A stretch of DNA of 64,000 nucleotides from Paenibacillus paridis (GTDB lineage: Bacteria; Bacillota; Bacilli; Paenibacillales; Paenibacillaceae). The position numbers and the translations under genes were made by a program. The notes below the pieces were generated by a model. That model searched no databases. It was not told the DNA's origin and saw nothing but the letters and a program-made list of their open reading frames with translations. Shown here in pieces: positions 33,646 to 43,085 of the stretch; the stretch's first letter is position 1; each line of letters begins with the position of its first letter. The DNA lies in NCBI RefSeq assembly GCF_006345825.1, contig NZ_VCIX01000076.1, positions 114,597 to 178,596 of the forward strand, read 5' to 3'.

Positions 33646-36600
33646 TTAGCTTAGCCGCTCCGTATCCTGCGTCCGCTCGACCAATACGCGCATCAGGCCT
33701 TTTAAGACATGCAGCTTCTGGAAGCAGAACGCAAATACCTGCTCCCGCGTCAGCTCTAGGAGAATTGTGCGGCTGCTTGCGGTACAATCGGCTGAGCGGG
33801 GCTGGCCGTCGATGATGGCCATTTCCCCGAAGCATTGCCCAACGCCAAGCGCTGCCAGCTGCTCGGAGCCTTTATGCACCTGAATCGTGCCATCGATAAT
33901 GCCATACATGCTGTCGCCATCCTCACCGATTGCACAAACCCGCTCGCCTGCCTCATACACCGATTCCTCGACCATTTGGGCAAGCCTGATAAAGTCATCC
34001 TGCGAGCAATGGGCAAATAGGCTGATTTTCTGAAGCACCAGAATGCGCCTTATCATCGTTTCGTTACGGTCCTCGTCTGCCAGCGCCGTTATCGCAGGTG
34101 TATCTTCAGCTACAGTCGCCTCTAACGCAGCTTCTAGCTGGCTCGATGCGACCTTGTCATTCGTAGAGCGCAAACGAAGCGACAACAGCTTCATCAGCTC
34201 CATGGCGATCTCGGTCCGGTCGAAAATAATTTCATAAAACGCATCCGAGGTCAGCTCATACAGCTTAACATCCTCTTCCGCGAGGACGGTAGCAGAGCGT
34301 ACCCTATCCGTAATAACGCTAATCTCTCCAAAATAAGCATAAGCGCCCAGCTCATTGACTTTATTTCCGTTAATATAGATGCCGGCCTTGCCTTGCTCAA
34401 TCAGATATAGAGAATCCCCGTTTTCCCCTTGGCGGACGATTTCGGCTCCTTTGGGCAGCGATAGCGGCTGCAGCCGCTGTGCGATATTATAGAAATCCCG
34501 GCCCGTTAAACCGGCAAACAAGGTGACGCGCTTCAGCAGTTGAACCTGCTTCATTAACGTTGCTTGCGCGCGTTCCTCTTCCGTTGCTCTCAAGTCGTCG
34601 ATGCTTACATTGATCCAGGGATCGTTTTGGGCATAAAACCAGCGCAGTGCTTTCTCCTTACGCTCCAGAGAGGTAGAATCATGTCTGCCAACAGCCGCTG
34701 CTAAAATGATTTTGGTCATATCGGTCCGCAGCTTACCCTTCAGCAGTTGGTCAATGACTTCGATCGCATTCGCCTGCTGCCTAGCATTGCCATCCTTCCA
34801 ATTCGTATAGACCGCATGAATGGCCTTTGAATCGTAAAGAAAGGCGAGCAATTGAAAAATCCGCTTCACATGCCGCTGCCGCATTTGTTCGATTGCTTCA
34901 GAGAGCTCGGCCTCATCGCCTGTGAGGCTAATCGCCTTGCTATGCTCTACCCATTCGAAGTAGTAGGCCATTTCTTGATCGATTAGATGTTCCGCATGTT
35001 TCTTATCTACTTGAGTATCTTCCGCATGGATCCGCGCAGCCGATTCGAGTACTTTCTCCCGAAGCTCATGGGTGAACAGCAGGTAATGCTGAAGCAAGGA
35101 ATCGAGCGCTGCCTGCGTCCCGATTTCCTCCAGCACGCGCGGCAGGTGAAGATGGAGCTCTTTCGCAGTCATGTATCCTTCAAGCAAGGGGAGGATGACG
35201 GCTTCCTCGTAATTTTTTAACGCAGCTGTGGCTTGCTCCCTGACCTTACTGTCATTAAGAAGTGGAATCACATGCTTAACGAGCTCAGGTACCCGCAGAA
35301 CGGCAGCGGATTCCAATGCCCGGATACGAACGAGCGGCGAAGCATCCTCCAGCATCGGAATTAACGGTTTATAAAAGCTGGCGATGCCAATTTGTCCAAA
35401 CAAGCTTGCCATAGCAATTCGTTCCTCTTCCTGGCCGTTCTCCAGCAGCTGCTTCAAGACGCCAACGGCATGGAACATGCCCTCAATCCCATAGTATTTA
35501 ATAAGGCCGACAATAGCAGCTGCCCGAATCTCAACTTCCGCTTCATGCAAGTAAGCGGTTATGCGCTCCAACTGTTCTTCCTTCGCATAAGCAGCCAAAG
35601 CCAGAATGGCAGGTGCGCGAAGAGCAGCGCTTTGGCTAGAGAGATGCTCTTCAAGCAAGCTATCTGCACCTACAGGCGTTTCGGACTGTATGAATTTCAA
35701 AGCCTCGATCTGCATTTCCTGAACCGGATGCTGGAGAAGCGCTGTGATTGGCACATTCATATCAAATTCCTTAATGCCGCTTAATAATTTGAAGGCATAT
35801 AACGCTTCTTGCTTGTCATGGCTGTGCAGGGCCGTTGAAAGAATCTGAATGCTGGCGGGATCGACGAAATCAGGTTCGTCCTGTGGGTCCATCCCCTTAG
35901 ATTGCAAGGTGGAGAGCAGCATGCTCAGATAGGTTTTTTTGATTTTCACAGCGGCAAAGATACAGCAGCCAATCAGCGCGAGTATAAAATAACTGAACTG
36001 CTCGATGCTGAACCATTGCGATAGCACAATGAGGCTAATCGCCGCAATCCCCTTGGCTCCATTGCGTACGATGCCATCGAGAAACCCCTTGGCTTTGCCT
36101 CGCCACTCCGGCGAGACCGGGAACATGATAAGCTGGCTGACAGAGGAATAAATCGTATCGCCGAGCACTTTATCGCTTGCTTTAACCGCAGTTGCGACGG
36201 CTAGCACAGGCATAAGCAGCAGGGCGAAGCTGCCGGTGAACAAGGCAATGGGAAATACGAGAATGGCTAGCATGACGCCGAAACGGGTAATGATTTTGCC
36301 GGAGATGAATAACTGGATAAACAGCGCCAGCAATCCCGCAAAGCCGTAGAAGCTGCCCATAAAGCTGGCGAGCTCTTCATTTTGCAGAGTGCCCCGCAGA
36401 ATCACTTTGAATTGGTAGTCGATAAGCGTAAGCGAAATCGTGAGCGTTCCGGCCATAATGGCTACATATTTGAGATGGGGCACGCTTTGGAATAAGCCTT
36501 GTTTTTCTTCTTTTACACGTGTCCGTGCTTTGGAGATTTTCTTGAGATTGGATTTGATTGCAAAAAACTCTACAGGACTTGGTACGCCTCGCAAAAGCCT

Positions 36601-37197
36601 CAGAACAAACAATAGGCAGAGCAGCTGCGCCGCCGCATAGATGAAAATCAAATTTTCGGTGCCAAGCGGCTGCACAAGCAGCTTGAGGCCGAAGCCGCTC
36701 AGAATACCGCCGACTAGGCCGCCGCTTCCGACAAGCCCGATCATGCGCTTCGCTTTGCGTTGGTCCATGATGGAGGTGGCAAATTGCCAGAAGCAGACGA
36801 TCATGAGAAAGTTGAGTACATCGTAGCCGACATAGATGACGGGGAAGATCCAGCCAAAGCCGATCCCGACTGCAACTCTCGAGAGGAGCGCAAGAGCAGA
36901 GGCCGTGATGATGACGCTGACAACCATTTGATCGGTCCTGAAACGACCGCATAATTTCTGATAGATAAAGCCGGTGAGCAGGAGAATTGCCGCTTGGGGC
37001 AAATACATGTAGGACAAGACGGAAGCGTCATATCTGCTGAGGAATAAGGTGTCCGCGGCTGTTCGGCTGATCGTTGAGGCGGAGACGATAAAGAAGAGGT
37101 AGCCGAATAAGGAAAAGATTTTGGTATATTCCGCCCGGTCGGACTGGAATTGGCGCGTGAATAGCGTCAGCGGGTTGGTCACTCGGTTGCTGGACAT
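33646..37197 (-). CDS. Nucleotide-transporter-like membrane domain with HEAT repeats and two cNMP-binding domains
   Basis: 1183 residues. The first about 430 residues form some 11-12 membrane helices resembling the ATP/ADP translocase (NTT/Tlc)-MFS fold, with LVGSGGLVGGILSG in the middle. Residues about 450-860 are alpha-helical HEAT-type repeats (LRAPAILALAAYA, IRAAAIVGLIKYYG, VRIRALESAAVL). Two cyclic-nucleotide-binding-type beta-barrels follow (about 893-1010 and 1060-1175) with the phosphate-binding-cassette-like segments YFGEISVITDRVRSATV and CFGEMAIIDGQPRSADC, both retaining GE and R..(S)A. So a membrane carrier or receptor appears to be gated by a cytoplasmic HEAT scaffold and two nucleotide sensors. 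No permease partner is adjacent and the substrate is unknown. The start is the ATG at 37197 after AGAGGA. Confidence 0.8.
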   Translation of the reverse strand: MSSNRVTNPLTLFTRQFQSDRAEYTKIFSLFGYLFFIVSASTISRTAADTLFLSRYDASVLSYMYLPQAAILLLTGFIYQKLCGRFRTDQMVVSVIITASALALLSRVAVGIGFGWIFPVIYVGYDVLNFLMIVCFWQFATSIMDQRKAKRMIGLVGSGGLVGGILSGFGLKLLVQPLGTENLIFIYAAAQLLCLLFVLRLLRGVPSPVEFFAIKSNLKKISKARTRVKEEKQGLFQSVPHLKYVAIMAGTLTISLTLIDYQFKVILRGTLQNEELASFMGSFYGFAGLLALFIQLFISGKIITRFGVMLAILVFPIALFTGSFALLLMPVLAVATAVKASDKVLGDTIYSSVSQLIMFPVSPEWRGKAKGFLDGIVRNGAKGIAAISLIVLSQWFSIEQFSYFILALIGCCIFAAVKIKKTYLSMLLSTLQSKGMDPQDEPDFVDPASIQILSTALHSHDKQEALYAFKLLSGIKEFDMNVPITALLQHPVQEMQIEALKFIQSETPVGADSLLEEHLSSQSAALRAPAILALAAYAKEEQLERITAYLHEAEVEIRAAAIVGLIKYYGIEGMFHAVGVLKQLLENGQEEERIAMASLFGQIGIASFYKPLIPMLEDASPLVRIRALESAAVLRVPELVKHVIPLLNDSKVREQATAALKNYEEAVILPLLEGYMTAKELHLHLPRVLEEIGTQAALDSLLQHYLLFTHELREKVLESAARIHAEDTQVDKKHAEHLIDQEMAYYFEWVEHSKAISLTGDEAELSEAIEQMRQRHVKRIFQLLAFLYDSKAIHAVYTNWKDGNARQQANAIEVIDQLLKGKLRTDMTKIILAAAVGRHDSTSLERKEKALRWFYAQNDPWINVSIDDLRATEEERAQATLMKQVQLLKRVTLFAGLTGRDFYNIAQRLQPLSLPKGAEIVRQGENGDSLYLIEQGKAGIYINGNKVNELGAYAYFGEISVITDRVRSATVLAEEDVKLYELTSDAFYEIIFDRTEIAMELMKLLSLRLRSTNDKVASSQLEAALEATVAEDTPAITALADEDRNETMIRRILVLQKISLFAHCSQDDFIRLAQMVEESVYEAGERVCAIGEDGDSMYGIIDGTIQVHKGSEQLAALGVGQCFGEMAIIDGQPRSADCTASSRTILLELTREQVFAFCFQKLHVLKGLMRVLVERTQDTERLS

Positions 37198-37467
37198 GTT
37201 TCTTATTCCTCTCTATTTATCTTCTTGCTTGTAGGCTTCTAAGAAGATTAGTATATATGAAAAAAATACATATTGGAACAAACTTTGCTAGTTTTCAGCG
37301 TTATTCGCATAGGCAATGAGACCTACGGAATTGGTGTGCCATTAAGCGAAGCGAGAAGACCGTTTCGGCGAGGTTCATTGACCCTTTATAGGTGAGTATT
37401 ATAGGCATATGTTATGATGGAAGGAACAGAACATAGAGAGCATATTACTAATTGGAGTGGATGCATA
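37198..37467. other. Divergent intergenic region
   Basis: No gene seen. It should contain the promoters of the minus-strand transporter-like gene and the SNF2 gene. TTGACC at 37378-37383 and several AT-rich -10 candidates are present, but none has 17-base spacing, so no promoter is called. Confidence 0.4.
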
Positions 37468-40173
37468 ATGGCTTCTGAAATGACGGAAATCGAGAATAGT
37501 GAGAAGCATGAACATAAAGATAAACAGCTGATTGCGGTTATTTATTCCGATGGGCTGTTTATGCTGGACTGGCAAGCAACGAATCAGAAACTGGATACGG
37601 GCGTTATTGCGCTCCAGATAGAAATAGATAAGCAGTACCAGCAAAATAGTGAGCGATTTTGGTTTTGGCTGGGACTCGTCCGAGGCTCTGAAGGTTTATC
37701 GGAATCACTGGGCTATCTTGTACGCCTAGCGGGCGCTTTTGTAAGGAAGCTTGTCCAAAATCCCGATATTGAATTGCTTAGAGAGCAGGCAACCGTAGAG
37801 ATCGATGATGAGGAGATCGCAGGCTTCATTCAAAATGCCCCTTATATGATTGGCATGCATTATTTGGACAAACACTGGATAGAGAAAGCATGGGAATCGA
37901 TCCATGATGCGTATAAAAACCGTCTTCAAAGCTACAGCGGAAGCATAGCGCAGCTATTTATGGAAAGTGAGTCTCCCATCCATTTTGTAGGGCGCGTATA
38001 CTTTCATCTGGTCGAAAATAAGAAGGAAGGAGAATATCCTTTCTCCTTCTTATCCACGTATGCAGCCGAGCTTTCGCCTGAGGGCAAGTCCAGGCATCTT
38101 CCGCTCAAAAACGCTTTGCTGGAATACGGCGAAAATAGCCGGAAGCTGATAGAGCTGCTGTCCACGGTCCATAAAGCATCCGAGCAGAGCGACTTTATAG
38201 CCGAGCTTGTTGAATCAGGCGATATTTTTTATCCCATCGGCTTGACGGTGGAGGAAGCTTACACGTTTCTTAAGGAAGTAGCCCAGTATGAAGAAGCCGG
38301 CATCTTATGCCGCATACCGAAATGGTGGAAAAATAAATCAGACTCGCTCAAATTGTCCGTCAGCATTGGGGACAAGCAGCCTTCTTATGTAAATACCGAG
38401 GCCCTACTCGGCTTCGATGCCGCGCTGTGGCTTGGCGGAGATGCGATTTCGAAAGCTGAATTGCAGCAGCTGCTGGCAGAGGAAGAAGGGCTTGCCTTCA
38501 TTAAAGGCAAGTGGGTGGAAGTGAATCATAAGCGCCTTCAAGAGGCGCTCAAAGCGTATGAACAGGCCCAGCAATGGAACGACAATTCCAGTCTGACCCT
38601 AATTGATGCGATGCGAATGAAGCTAAGCGCAAGCAAGCTGCTGAAGGTGTCGGAGGAAGTAGTCGAGCTGGATATCTCGAATGGCGAATGGCTTGAATCG
38701 GTGATGAATCGCTTGAGGCACCCGAATGAGCTGGAGTCGCTTGTTTCTGCCGGAGCGGATTTCCACGCCGATTTGCGGGTTTATCAGGAGCGAGGGCTAA
38801 ACTGGCTGCATTTGATGAAAACAATTGGTTTAGGCGCCTGCCTTGCCGATGATATGGGCTTAGGGAAGACGATTCAGGTGATTGCGCTGCTGAACTATGT
38901 GCGAACTCGAAATCAAGAGAAGGCGCTGCTGGTGGTGCCCGCATCCCTCATTGGCAACTGGATGAGCGAGATCGGGAAATTTGCTCCATCTCTCCGCTAT
39001 TATGTCTATCACCCTTCTGAAAATAAAGAAATAGCCGAGGATGACGGTAGTCTGGAATCGCATGAGCTGTTCATTACAACCTATGGCATGCTCGCCAAAT
39101 ATGATTGGCTCTTAAACCGGACATGGGACACGTTAATTTTGGATGAAGCCCAAGCCATTAAAAATCCAGGCACCAAGCAGACCAAGCTGGTGAAGCAGAT
39201 CAAGGCTTCCTATCGAATCGCCATGACCGGAACGCCGATCGAGAACCGTTTGGCTGATCTATGGTCCTTATTTGATTTCTTGAACAAAGGGCTGCTTGGT
39301 ACCGCCAAGGAATTTACGCAATTTACGAAAAATATGCGTGAATCCCAAGATGGCTATGCAAGGTTGAAGCAGGTGGTCAGCCCGTTTATTCTAAGAAGAT
39401 TAAAGACGGACAAGACGATCATTTCCGACCTGCCGGATAAAATTGAGATGAAGACTTATGCCTCCTTAACGAAAAAACAAGTCTTGCTTTACAACAAGCT
39501 CGTCAAAGATTTGCAGAAAAAAATAGAGTCGGCAGACGAGGGGATCGAGCGCAAAGGTCTTGTTCTTGGGGCGCTGATGAGGTTCAAGCAGATCTGCAAT
39601 CATCCAGATCAGTATTTGGGGCAGCAGATGTACGCGGAAGAAGAAAGTGGAAAGTATGCGCGGCTGAGGGAAATATGCGAGACAATTTACGAGAAGCGAG
39701 AACGGGTCATTATTTTTACTCAGTTTAAAGAAATTACGGAATCGCTTCGCTCGTTTTTGGAGCAAATTTTTGAGCATAAGGGACTGGTTCTTCACGGGGA
39801 GACGGCGGTTAGCAAGCGCAAAGAGCTCGTAGCGGAGTTTCAAGGGAAGGAATACGTTCCTTTCATGGTGCTATCTATTAAAGCAGGCGGCGTGGGCTTG
39901 AATCTGACCTCAGCTAATCATGTCATTCATTTTGATAGATGGTGGAATCCGGCTGTCGAGAATCAGGCGACGGATCGCGCATTTCGGATCGGGCAGTTAA
40001 AAAATGTGATCGTTCACAAGTTTATCACGCAGGGTACGGTTGAAGAGAAAATTGATCTGATGATTGAGGCTAAGAAGAAGCTGTCGGATGAGATTGTTCC
40101 AGATATTCAGGAAAGCTGGATTACGGAAATGGATAACGAGCAAATCATGGATTTAATGCGATTGTCCATATAA
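37468..40173 (+). CDS. SNF2-family DNA translocase/helicase
   Basis: 901 residues. The N-terminal half (about 1-400) includes the SNF2-associated DUF3670-like domain (ALWLGGDAISKAELQQLLAEE, FIKGKWVEVN). The C-terminal Swi2/Snf2 ATPase has GACLADDMGLGKT (I), LLVVPASLIGNW (Ia), LILDEAQAIKNP (II), MTGTPIENRLADLWSLFDFL (III), VIIFTQF (IV), LSIKAGGVGLNLTSANHVIHFDRWWNPA (V) and QATDRAFRIGQ (VI). These are dsDNA translocases that remodel protein-DNA complexes. A SWIM-finger protein gene follows 21 bases later, the same pairing as Mycobacterium helZ (Rv2101) and its neighbour, which supports a shared function. ATG 37468 has GGAGTGG upstream; an in-frame ATG at 37414 does not. Confidence 0.92.
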   Translation: MASEMTEIENSEKHEHKDKQLIAVIYSDGLFMLDWQATNQKLDTGVIALQIEIDKQYQQNSERFWFWLGLVRGSEGLSESLGYLVRLAGAFVRKLVQNPDIELLREQATVEIDDEEIAGFIQNAPYMIGMHYLDKHWIEKAWESIHDAYKNRLQSYSGSIAQLFMESESPIHFVGRVYFHLVENKKEGEYPFSFLSTYAAELSPEGKSRHLPLKNALLEYGENSRKLIELLSTVHKASEQSDFIAELVESGDIFYPIGLTVEEAYTFLKEVAQYEEAGILCRIPKWWKNKSDSLKLSVSIGDKQPSYVNTEALLGFDAALWLGGDAISKAELQQLLAEEEGLAFIKGKWVEVNHKRLQEALKAYEQAQQWNDNSSLTLIDAMRMKLSASKLLKVSEEVVELDISNGEWLESVMNRLRHPNELESLVSAGADFHADLRVYQERGLNWLHLMKTIGLGACLADDMGLGKTIQVIALLNYVRTRNQEKALLVVPASLIGNWMSEIGKFAPSLRYYVYHPSENKEIAEDDGSLESHELFITTYGMLAKYDWLLNRTWDTLILDEAQAIKNPGTKQTKLVKQIKASYRIAMTGTPIENRLADLWSLFDFLNKGLLGTAKEFTQFTKNMRESQDGYARLKQVVSPFILRRLKTDKTIISDLPDKIEMKTYASLTKKQVLLYNKLVKDLQKKIESADEGIERKGLVLGALMRFKQICNHPDQYLGQQMYAEEESGKYARLREICETIYEKRERVIIFTQFKEITESLRSFLEQIFEHKGLVLHGETAVSKRKELVAEFQGKEYVPFMVLSIKAGGVGLNLTSANHVIHFDRWWNPAVENQATDRAFRIGQLKNVIVHKFITQGTVEEKIDLMIEAKKKLSDEIVPDIQESWITEMDNEQIMDLMRLSI

Positions 40174-40194
40174 TGGCGGAAGGGAGAGAGCACG

Positions 40195-41133
40195 ATGGCA
40201 TTTTACAACGAGTTCCCGGAATATGTTCCTGTTGCTGAGAAGAAGAGAATCGCGGAGAGAGCGGTTGAAAAGCTTAAAGAGAAGGGTCAGGACATTTCAC
40301 CGATTGTCATAACGGGACGAACGATTACGAAGACGTGGTGGGGCAAGTCCTGGTGCGATAATCTGGAAAGCTACTCTGATTATTCGAATCGAATCGATCG
40401 GGGACGCAGCTATGTTCGTCATGGAGCGGTACTCGATCTTCAGATTTCCGAAGGCAATGTGACTTCTTTGGTTCAAGGCAGCACTTCTAAGCCGTATAAA
40501 GTCGAAATTATGATTGCCCCCTTGTCTAAGATGCTATGGGATGACATCGTCAAGGAATGCGCGGGGAAAATTAATTCGCTGCAGGAGCTTATGGGCGGTA
40601 AATTCCCGAAGGGGCTATCCGAGCTGTTTACGATGAAAGGCAAAGGGCTGTTTCCAGCCCCTAAGGAAATTAAGCTGGCATGCAGCTGCCCAGACTCGGC
40701 AAAAATGTGCAAGCATGTGGCAGCGGCGCTCTATGGCGTGGGCGCTCGTTTAGATGAAGATGCGGCGTTGTTCTTTTCCTTGCGCGGCGTGGATATCGAC
40801 AACTTAATCTCCTTGTCTCTAGCGCAGACATCGGAATCGATGCTCGGCAAGTCGAAGGGCAGGAGTCGACGAGTCATGGAAGATGCCGACATTTCCGAAT
40901 TGTTTGGCATTGAGCTGGATATGGGAGAAACGGCAGGGAAGAAGAGCAAACGTGCTGGGACAAGCCCGAGTACTGGCGTGAGCATTAGTAAGAGCGAGAG
41001 TGTAAGCAAGGACACGAGTGGTAGTGTGAGTGAGAGCGCAAGCGCAAGCACAAGCAAGGGTAAACGTGCGAGAAAAGATACGGGTAGTAGTGTGAGCACG
41101 ACAAGAAAAAGTTCGAGAAGACGGAGTGAGTGA
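40195..41133 (+). CDS. SWIM zinc-finger protein, partner of SNF2 helicase
   Basis: 312 residues. The central SWIM motif CSCPDSAKMCKHVAAALYGVG (about 163-183) has the CxC...CxH zinc ligands; SWIM fingers bind DNA or proteins and in bacteria nearly always accompany SNF2 ATPases. The N-terminal TITKTWWGKSWCDNLESYSDY is typical of this family. The last 70 residues are low-complexity Ser/Lys/Arg (runs such as SVSESASASTSKG and RKSSRRRSE), probably a disordered DNA-binding tail. It is cotranscribed with the SNF2 gene. Confidence 0.9.
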   Translation: MAFYNEFPEYVPVAEKKRIAERAVEKLKEKGQDISPIVITGRTITKTWWGKSWCDNLESYSDYSNRIDRGRSYVRHGAVLDLQISEGNVTSLVQGSTSKPYKVEIMIAPLSKMLWDDIVKECAGKINSLQELMGGKFPKGLSELFTMKGKGLFPAPKEIKLACSCPDSAKMCKHVAAALYGVGARLDEDAALFFSLRGVDIDNLISLSLAQTSESMLGKSKGRSRRVMEDADISELFGIELDMGETAGKKSKRAGTSPSTGVSISKSESVSKDTSGSVSESASASTSKGKRARKDTGSSVSTTRKSSRRRSE

Positions 41134-41224
41134 CCCCTAACTGTGAAGGAGGTCGTTGATGGAGCTCAGAGGGAACATTCTTAGTGTTTGAGAGCACGGT
41201 TGATGAGGAGCTGGTGAGTAACAA

Positions 41225-41641
41225 ATGAAAATACAGTCAAGCAATCAAAGCTCTGTTCTTAAGCTGGTACACATCCAATCCGAACATCGGCATCTGCCTA
41301 GTATCAGTCTCTCCGTTTCTGTAGCCGATAACGGGTTTTGCGGAGAGAATCCGGAAGTGTGGTTTGAAGCCGATGAAGTTACCAGGTTTGTTACAGCGCT
41401 CCAAAAGATGGACCGGGGGCGAAAAGGTTCTGCAGCGCTAACGAGCATAAGTCCAGACGAATGTTTTCTTGCGATTAGAAGTGTGGACCAAAGCGGGCAT
41501 CTCGTTCTCGAATATCAGCTATCCAGACATGTTTATTTGGAACATTCATCCCAAAAGAGACTAGTTTTCGGTGGCTTTGATTTGAATCCGACTGATCTTG
41601 AGCGTATGCATAAGTTTTTCTCAGCGATAGCTGCTGGTTGA
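41225..41641 (+). CDS. Small protein resembling WapI-family immunity proteins
   Basis: 138 residues. It opens with strands LKLVHIQSEH and ISLSVSVADNGFCGENPEVWFEADEV, then FVTALQKMDRGRKGSAALTSISPDECFLAI and ends in a helix (PTDLERMHKFFSAI). This beta-rich layout with GFCGENPEVWFE reminds me of the WapI-type immunity proteins of Bacillus polymorphic toxins; the assignment is from memory and unverified. No toxin gene is adjacent, so if correct it is an orphan immunity gene. GATGAGGAGCTGGTGAG precedes ATG 41225. Confidence 0.6.
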   Translation: MKIQSSNQSSVLKLVHIQSEHRHLPSISLSVSVADNGFCGENPEVWFEADEVTRFVTALQKMDRGRKGSAALTSISPDECFLAIRSVDQSGHLVLEYQLSRHVYLEHSSQKRLVFGGFDLNPTDLERMHKFFSAIAAG

Positions 41642-41822
41642 ATACAACTCTGATAGCAAGCTAGGAACTGAAGATATGGCTTTGAGCCGAAATTTCAGCT
41701 GGTTTTTTAAAATGTAGAAAGATTGTTATGCAAATAACAGGCTCATCTGGGAAAAGGTTCGAGTTCCATCTAACTAAGTATCCCAGTGGACAAATCGCTT
41801 ATTCCTAGTTCGATTTTGTTAT

Positions 41823-42010
41823 TTTAGATGGAATTTCTACCGCTATATTAGAAGATTTTACTCTTTTGCGTCATTTAGCAGGAATTTATCCTGTTAAACC
41901 CATACAACCAACCCTAAAAGGCATAAAGAGGCTAGATTAACGGGATGAATTCCATCTATTTCTTTTTCTCAGCGAATAGCGCAATTTTAACGGGAGAAAA
42001 TCCTGCTAAA
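41823..42010. repeat. Dispersed four-palindrome element, copy 2
   Basis: Modules at 41823-41848, 41874-41898 (TTTAGCAGGAATTTATCC...), 41934-41961 and 41985-42010 in the same ++-- order and with similar spacing to copy 1. Individual bases differ a lot while the half-site pairing TTTAGC...GCTAAA is kept or compensated. Confidence 0.85.
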
Positions 42011-42220
42011 TCCTAACCACTCCACGCAAGCTCCCTTAACAAAGAAGAACAGCGTACTATTATGGCGTTTTCTTTCTTGTCATACTAGTCGTGCCTGTCT
42101 TGGTTCTCTTACTTCTCTTACTTTCGTTAGCTATGGTAACTTCAAATCTGATATAATCGCTCACTCAGATACGGCCAAAAGGAGTTTGCGCTTTTCTGTC
42201 ATTTGTGTGTGGAATTATAC

Positions 42221-42435
42221 TATCCTGCAGAGTGTGTGGAATAATGTATCTTGCAGATTAGCATTAACTTTAGAGTAACGAGTCATTACTTGAGCTCTAT
42301 CCTGTATCTATGCAGCAGCCTGCCTTGATTTGGGGCTTTAGGGCTCAAAGAACCATTTCTATCTTGTATGGAATACAACATAGCCAACGATTACAGCTCC
42401 CAAATCGTCATTTACCTGCGAGAATGCAAGATAGG
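42221..42435. repeat. Second dispersed palindrome family, copy A
   Basis: Modules with TATCCTGCAG (42221-42230), GTATCTTGCAGATTA (42246-42260), CTATCCTGTATCTATGCAG (42297 on), CTATCTTGTATGGAATACAA (42359 on) and the reverse form ATGCAAGATAG (about 42424-42434). The core is CTATCYTGYAT with an internal TGCA pairing. It starts about 210 bp after element copy 2; a related set lies at 48448-48637. Confidence 0.6.
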
Positions 42436-42570
42436 TTGACGGATATAATGGGGGTGACAGATTTTGCGCATGTAGATGAATCAAGCTGCTTTACCATGGT
42501 TTGAGAGTCAACATGGAGGCGGCTAACTGATTCACAAAGGCGAACAATTGAACATGCATGGCTCCAAATC

Positions 42571-42610
42571 AAAAAGGACGATAGCCCGGAGGAACCCGGT
42601 AATCGTCCTT
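42571..42610 (-). terminator. Terminator of the azlCD operon
   Basis: AAGGACGAT / ATCGTCCTT stem with an inner CCCGG/CCGG pairing; on the minus strand it ends in TTTTT (AAAAA at 42571-42575). It lies about 140 bases past the azlD stop. Confidence 0.8.
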
Positions 42611-42752
42611 CTATCGTTTAAGCTAACCAGTTGATCAGGTTAGTCGTTTTCGCACGCGCAAAGGTATCAAGCTTCTTTACCTTGGATTGCGGGGCACTCA
42701 CTGGGACTCTCGCACTCTCACTTATAGTACTAACCTCTCTTTCCCCCTAACA

Positions 42753-43085
42753 TCAAACCAACAACCTAACCAAAGCAGCGGTAACAATGCCGACAAGCAC
42801 AGTGAGCAGGAGGCTTCTCGTTTTTAAGGCGGTAACTAGCGTGGGAATGGTCATGATGAGGTATACCCAGTTAATTACAGGCAAAGCAGGAACGGACTCA
42901 ATGGGGTGAATCGCTCCTTGGACAATCAGAGCCGTCAGCAGGCAAACGGGAATATACGCCAACCATTTGACCACAGAAGCAGGAAGCTTTAGCTTACGTA
43001 TGGCGACAAAAGGAAGGATTCGTGGAATGAACGTGACGATGGCGCAGCCGAGTATGATAAGCAATACGTTCAGATCAACCTTCAT
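42753..43085 (-). CDS. azlD: AzlD-type branched-chain amino acid export subunit
   Basis: 110 residues with about four membrane helices (LLIILGCAIVTFIPRILPF, VVKWLAYIPVCLLTALIV, INWVYLIMTIPTLVTAL, LLLTVLVGIVTAALVRLL), the typical AzlD pattern with the early TFIPRxLPF motif. AzlCD exports branched-chain amino acids and their toxic analogues. Its ATG overlaps the azlC stop (ATGA at 43085-43082), so it is translationally coupled; the longer ORF start at 43115 lies inside azlC. Confidence 0.9.
   Translation of the reverse strand: MKVDLNVLLIILGCAIVTFIPRILPFVAIRKLKLPASVVKWLAYIPVCLLTALIVQGAIHPIESVPALPVINWVYLIMTIPTLVTALKTRSLLLTVLVGIVTAALVRLLV

Larger units (their letters stand above)
41642..42752. 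other. 1.1-kb gap with two dispersed repeat elements and a terminator
   Basis: No gene I can support. It holds copy 2 of the four-palindrome element (41823-42010), a second repeat family (42221-42435) and the azlCD terminator (42571-42610). A 64-codon ORF at 42310-42504 lies across the second repeat and is judged spurious. Confidence 0.7.

Noticed and set aside
41159..41191. 10-codon leader peptide after GAAGGAGG upstream of the WapI-like gene
   Set aside because: The ribosome site is good, but the peptide (MELRGNILSV) has no run of regulatory codons or paired hairpins; chance cannot be excluded.
42310..42504. 64-codon ORF on the plus strand
   Set aside because: No ribosome site, lies across the second palindromic repeat family and has no recognisable protein features.
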